A stretch of 64,000 nucleotides of DNA from Phytopythium helicoides (Eukaryota; Oomycota; Peronosporomycetes; Pythiales; Pythiaceae). Within the stretch, counting starts at the first letter, position 1. Every line of letters begins with the position of its first letter. The stretch covers positions 62,001 to 126,000 of the forward strand of contig JANFNE010000014.1 of NCBI GenBank assembly GCA_024867545.1, written 5' to 3'. Below are positions 60,090 through 64,000 of the stretch, piece after piece. Both the position numbers and the translations under genes were made by a program. The notes under the pieces are model-generated. The model made no database searches. It had not been told where the DNA came from and saw only the letters and a list, made by a program, of their open reading frames with translations.

Positions 60090-63000
60090 TCACAGCAAGA
60101 ACTGCACTTGGCTGGCGTCTTCTCGTGTGAGCCGCAGGATCTGCTTGCTCTTGGCGTCGGTGCCGCTGGAGGCTGGAGAATCGCTCGACATCTTGACGGA
60201 GAGAAAGTGGAAGCGACACGTCTGGATCACCTGTTTGAGGTCTGCGCTCGCACCGCCACTGGACGCTGGTGCACTACCAACAGACAGCACGTCGAGCTTG
60301 TGCTCCTTCAGACACGACTGGTGCATCTTGAGCATGCCGCCAAACAACCCGGCATTGCCGCTGTTCCACCATCGAACACTGCCTTCTCGCGCAGCGTACG
60401 ACACAAGAATTTGCCCGTCGACTCGGAAACTCACGGCTGAGACAGCAGACGAGTGGCCGTCCAACACGCGCCACTTGGTTGCGGTCCGTAGGTCATAGAT
60501 GAGAATCACAGCCTCCATCGTCCCGACAGCGAGGCGCTGAGTGTCGCGGTGGAAATCCACCATGGGAAACCGCCGGACGAGATTCTGCAGACAGCGCGTG
60601 CTGAGAGGGAGACACCGCTTGCGCCGATCAGGCTTGGTCGGATCAAGCCCGCACATGATTGTGTCGATCACAGCTGGTAGGTGCCGGAACATGAGCAGGT
60701 AGTGCGTGTTGATGAGCTCCGTCAAGAACAGCAGCACACACTCGCGGTAGCTTTGCGGCCGGTCGTTGCTGTTCATCTCCTGCTGAAGAAGAGTGAGTAC
60801 AAACGCGGACTCACACGCTCCAAGCTCGACTAGCAGACTCAATGCCGCGTTACTTCCCCCACTTGCCAGAAGGCGCGCGTCGTGATTCGGACCGGATGCG
60901 TCATCTCCCGTTGCTGCAGCGTCTCGAAGCTTTTCGCGCATGTCCAACAGCAGCAACTGGCAAACAAGGGATGATAGATCAAGCAAGTGCGGACGAAACA
61001 GCATCAGACCCTTCGTCAGTAGCTCCGCTGCAACAAACGCGACATAGTGCGCAGGTGACTTGAGCATGTAGACCAAGATATCACACACTTCGCGAGCGCT
61101 AGCGGGAGCAATTTCACCAGGGTAGCAAGTGCCAATCATGCTTAGCAATATCACGAGAGGTCCCAAACGATCGACAACAATCCCCGAGTCGATTGAGCCA
61201 CCGCCGCCACTGATCTTGCTTCCCGTTTCAGTCTCAAGGCGAGCAAGCTCAAAGTGCAACTTGGCCGCGTACTCGGCCGAAATCGAGCTCCTGCTTGCTG
61301 GTGAAAGCCGTTTGATGATGCCGTTGAGAAGTGTACGAGCCGCCAGTTGCGTGTACTCGCAAGCATCAAAACCAAACTTTGCCAATGACTCTAGCGATGG
61401 CTCGCGGAAGTTTGGTACGTAGTCTGGTAACACGACGGAGTGCTGTGTAATGATCTGGCTCCACAGCACGTGAAATTCCTCCTTATTGCGAGGTGAAGTA
61501 GGGAGAGCCTGTGATGGCTGCCCATTCAAAGTTTTGCTTGTCTTTGTGTACCTGTGCTCCATCAGATTCATGGCTAGCGAAACAACAGCGAGCGCCAAGT
61601 TCGCTGACATGGCAGAGGAGTGCTGCCAGTGACGTACGAAATCAAGCTCCTTTGAGTTGCCACTCTCACTAACAATTTCTGACTTCCACGGCAGCGGAAC
61701 GGTGAAAGCACCGTCAATTGCTTCGAGCGCAAAGGAGTGGCGGACGATCGGGCAATCGATACCTAGCAGAGTGCGGCATGCTTGATCAATTTCCGGTGAC
61801 GCTCCCCATGATAGCAGAAACGACAGCAAGAGCAACTCGATCGACCCGATTGCGTAGGGAGATCGTGAAGTGACCGACTTGGTTTTAGTTTCCTCTGGAC
61901 TAGTCTGATCATAGTTGGAATCTTCTCCTTCTCCACACACCTCAAAGTAATTGCGCCAATTTGCTTTGATGCGCTCGGCGCATTGGAGGATTTTGAACCG
62001 AAGGACATGAACAAACATATCGCCGACTGGAAGGTTCGAGCACTCGACCGACGAGTCAGCCACTTGACCAGGAAGAATACTGTCGCTATCACACCCGGTA
62101 ACACTTGCGTTACCACCCCCGTGAACTAGTCCAGATGGCACAGCACGCTCTAGGATCCCCGTGTTCGTGTTCCACACGTAAATCATATTGTCTGCACACT
62201 CCACTTGGACAAATCCACGGTCAAGGAGCCACTCGATGTCATAGATAGCGTCTGCATGCTGGGAAAACTCGAATAGACACTCGAACTCCACGCCAGCTCG
62301 TCCACAGGTAGAAGAGGTACTAACTGGTCCAGCACCGCTCGGGTTTTGCGAGTAAACTGGGCCATACACGACCAATTTGCGGTCGGAGCCAACAGTGCCG
62401 ATAAAACGATCAGGATACAATTGTTCCCAGTCGTCGATCGTGTGGCGAAGTGGTGAAATACTGATCTGCTCAATGCGGCCGCGATGGTTCCGAAACTGTT
62501 GGATGACTGTGCTCTCACAGGTAAAAGCACCATTCAATTGCATCAGCGTGAGTTCAATCACCTTCAGCACACCATCTTGTCCTCCCGAGAAAAGGAAGTT
62601 AACTATACCCTCAAGAGCCTGTCCATCGTTTCCGATTGTAACTCCAGCTCGAGGACTTGACGGAGCCGAAGATGACGTGGGTGCGGCAGAGGCAGCGGTG
62701 TCGACAGTCAGTGCACTCAAATGGCGGCTCGACGAAGTGCGTCGTGTAGCTGCTTTAGTTGTACTTGGTGGTGGGAATCTGGATCGATAAAACGGGTTTT
62801 TGTCGGTTGCAAGGAATGCTGATGCCTGAGAAAAGCTTCCTCGGCGGGTTAATGCGGGGGTGCTTTTTCGTGGGTTTGCTTCCACCCGAGCGCCAGGACG
62901 AGACGACCTATCAGCAGCACTTGCTCGGCGTAATGCTGATGTGACCAGATGAGGCAAAGTTGATCCCTTCGAGTGAGCCGCCGGCCAATAGCAGTGTGCT

Positions 63001-63803
63001 AGCGCTGTCACCTTTCCGCGATGCAAAGATGCAACCGTTGTGACAGCTGGCTTAATGCTGTCAGCGTTGATGCTCTCAGCTGGTGCATCTTCCTTTACAG
63101 CTCCAAGTAGTTGGTATGTAATAGACCCATTGGCGTAGCCTTTTACTAGCAAAGGCACATCCAACAAGTGGCGAAGGAACTTGTCTACACTGCCAACTTG
63201 TGGACTGCTTTTGCTTGGCAAAGAATCGACAGAAGAGGGTACAACTGTACTAGACCGTCCAACCATCGGACTCAATGCATTTGCCAGTACAGTTGCGGCA
63301 ACAGAAACAGGGGTAGCGGAGTTAGCGGCATTGGAGCCATCTTGTAGGTCGACGGGAGTTTGTCTCCGCCGCCTTCGTACACCGGCTCGTAGTGCAATCT
63401 CATACATTGACGTTGATCGAGTTGTATCACGAGGAATCATTAAGTGGGATAAGCAAAGTTGCTTGTCGCGCTGCGAGGAATAGTTGGTAACTCGAGCACC
63501 CGTTTCAGCCGGACCTTCATTCGAATTGAAGCCATCACCTAGGTAGAAAACACGTGGGTCTTGAATCGATTCCCCTGATCGTCTCGCTCCTTTGACAGGC
63601 GATAAGGAATTTGAGATTGAATGCTCCAATAGGCAATACGACCCCGTCCACATGTATGCACCAGATGAACTTTGGTGTCTCTGCTCGGCTTTGATAAGAA
63701 GACTTCGCAGGCGAGGGTGGGGTTGGCATGACGCACGAAGTAAATCCTGAGAGCTGAATATGGTCGTGAAGCTGAGGTGGTACTCGAAATGTATTTGGTT
63801 CAC
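60090..63803 (-). CDS. WDR7/rabconnectin-3-beta-like WD40 protein, 5' end unresolved
   Basis: Open frame of 1237 codons without introns. WD-repeat text includes FLFSGGQDGVLKVIELTLMQ and FIGTVGSDRKLVVYGPV, then IYDIEWLLDRGFVQVECADN near the middle. An alpha-helical HEAT-like part follows (LLLSFLLSWGASPEIDQACR), with two C-terminal WD units: MVDFHRDTQRLAVGTMEAVI, then LDGHSSAVSAVSF and WWNSG. This order matches WDR7, a partner of the V-ATPase in endosome acidification. The frame begins with a GTG codon, an in-frame stop lies about 35 bases further upstream, and the first ATG would be near 63653, so an upstream exon probably supplies the start. Human WDR7 is about 1490 residues, so N-terminal text is missing here. 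Confidence 0.72.
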   Translation of the reverse strand: MNQIHFEYHLSFTTIFSSQDLLRASCQPHPRLRSLLIKAEQRHQSSSGAYMWTGSYCLLEHSISNSLSPVKGARRSGESIQDPRVFYLGDGFNSNEGPAETGARVTNYSSQRDKQLCLSHLMIPRDTTRSTSMYEIALRAGVRRRRRQTPVDLQDGSNAANSATPVSVAATVLANALSPMVGRSSTVVPSSVDSLPSKSSPQVGSVDKFLRHLLDVPLLVKGYANGSITYQLLGAVKEDAPAESINADSIKPAVTTVASLHRGKVTALAHCYWPAAHSKGSTLPHLVTSALRRASAADRSSRPGARVEANPRKSTPALTRRGSFSQASAFLATDKNPFYRSRFPPPSTTKAATRRTSSSRHLSALTVDTAASAAPTSSSAPSSPRAGVTIGNDGQALEGIVNFLFSGGQDGVLKVIELTLMQLNGAFTCESTVIQQFRNHRGRIEQISISPLRHTIDDWEQLYPDRFIGTVGSDRKLVVYGPVYSQNPSGAGPVSTSSTCGRAGVEFECLFEFSQHADAIYDIEWLLDRGFVQVECADNMIYVWNTNTGILERAVPSGLVHGGGNASVTGCDSDSILPGQVADSSVECSNLPVGDMFVHVLRFKILQCAERIKANWRNYFEVCGEGEDSNYDQTSPEETKTKSVTSRSPYAIGSIELLLLSFLLSWGASPEIDQACRTLLGIDCPIVRHSFALEAIDGAFTVPLPWKSEIVSESGNSKELDFVRHWQHSSAMSANLALAVVSLAMNLMEHRYTKTSKTLNGQPSQALPTSPRNKEEFHVLWSQIITQHSVVLPDYVPNFREPSLESLAKFGFDACEYTQLAARTLLNGIIKRLSPASRSSISAEYAAKLHFELARLETETGSKISGGGGSIDSGIVVDRLGPLVILLSMIGTCYPGEIAPASAREVCDILVYMLKSPAHYVAFVAAELLTKGLMLFRPHLLDLSSLVCQLLLLDMREKLRDAAATGDDASGPNHDARLLASGGSNAALSLLVELGACESAFVLTLLQQEMNSNDRPQSYRECVLLFLTELINTHYLLMFRHLPAVIDTIMCGLDPTKPDRRKRCLPLSTRCLQNLVRRFPMVDFHRDTQRLAVGTMEAVILIYDLRTATKWRVLDGHSSAVSAVSFRVDGQILVSYAAREGSVRWWNSGNAGLFGGMLKMHQSCLKEHKLDVLSVGSAPASSGGASADLKQVIQTCRFHFLSVKMSSDSPASSGTDAKSKQILRLTREDASQVQFLL

Positions 63804-63887
63804 GACAAGGTTGCAACTGACAACACTCGCACTTGTTCATGATCCCAACACATTGAACCCTGTCAACTTGAAGCAAGGTTCTTGCAG

Positions 63888-64000
63888 CTACTGCGAGGAA
63901 CTAGTTGGTCGTAATCCTTTGTGAAGATAAAAAACTTCCCGCCATTTTGCAGGTGCTGACATATTTCCCGCACTACTTGGTGCAATGTGAAACGTAAAAG
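63888..64000 (-). other. Possible 5' exon at the right edge
   Basis: The minus strand is open and protein-like (HQVVREICQHLQNGG then KFFIFTKDYDQLV) from the window edge to about 63870. A GTAGCT donor at about 63895 and a TTGTCAG acceptor near 63823 would make a ~70-nt intron, but the phase does not match the WD40 frame. It could belong to the WDR7-like gene or to another gene ending here. Confidence 0.25.

Noticed and set aside
1..64000. CRISPR arrays, bacterial-type operons, ribosome-binding sites
   Set aside because: No regularly spaced direct repeats with spacers and no prokaryotic gene organisation; introns mark the DNA as eukaryotic.

Overview
The window looks like nuclear DNA of an oomycete (Phytophthora/Pythium-type stramenopile). 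The reasons are compact, intron-poor genes, short GT-AG introns of about 55-75 nt, a Crinkler-like effector-family protein, oomycete-style 28-residue ankyrin-like repeats, and a mix of ordinary eukaryotic genes. No bacterial operons, tRNAs, rRNAs or CRISPR arrays were seen. Genus cannot be fixed from sequence alone.

Left end (1-5.8 kb): the 3' part of an AAAP amino-acid transporter; a small two-exon gene whose product resembles TatB, the Sec-independent translocase subunit; a divergently transcribed mitochondrial elongation factor G2; and a six-exon AAAP transporter paralogous to the first and inverted relative to it.

Centre-left (5.9-27.3 kb): a tandem array of large membrane-anchored sulfatase / lipoteichoic-acid-synthase-like enzymes, all on the minus strand. 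Five copies are intact (called A, B, C, D, E here) and two are broken (P1, P2). The ectodomain is almost the same DNA in every copy, while the cytoplasmic loop between membrane segments 4 and 5 differs sharply between subgroups. One conversion tract (A into or from P1) can be delimited by eye. A further inverted copy (P3, 35.7-37.8 kb), a truncated membrane-domain-only relative (51.5-52.6 kb) and a divergent decayed relative (53.9-56.5 kb) bring the family to ten loci.

Centre (28-38 kb): a run of damaged genes. These are an ankyrin-like repeat gene with three or more frameshifts, an ACR3 arsenite transporter with one +1 frameshift, a copper amine oxidase with four frameshifts but all recognisable catalytic motifs, a scrap of an SLC35F-like tail, and sulfatase copy P3. 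Many lesions are single-base, several in homopolymers, so assembly error must be weighed against true pseudogenes.

Right half (38-64 kb): SLC35F1/F2-like transporter, a Crinkler-like P-loop protein, exportin-5, a C1GALT1-like glycosyltransferase sharing a CCAAT-box-bearing promoter with an intact 800-residue ankyrin-like repeat protein, a glycine-rich secreted protein, the two sulfatase relics, a PACRGL-like gene and an FBXO9-like F-box gene (both interrupted by small indels), and an intronless WDR7/rabconnectin-3-beta-like gene that reaches towards the right edge and has a 26-base poly(A) on its coding strand just after the stop.
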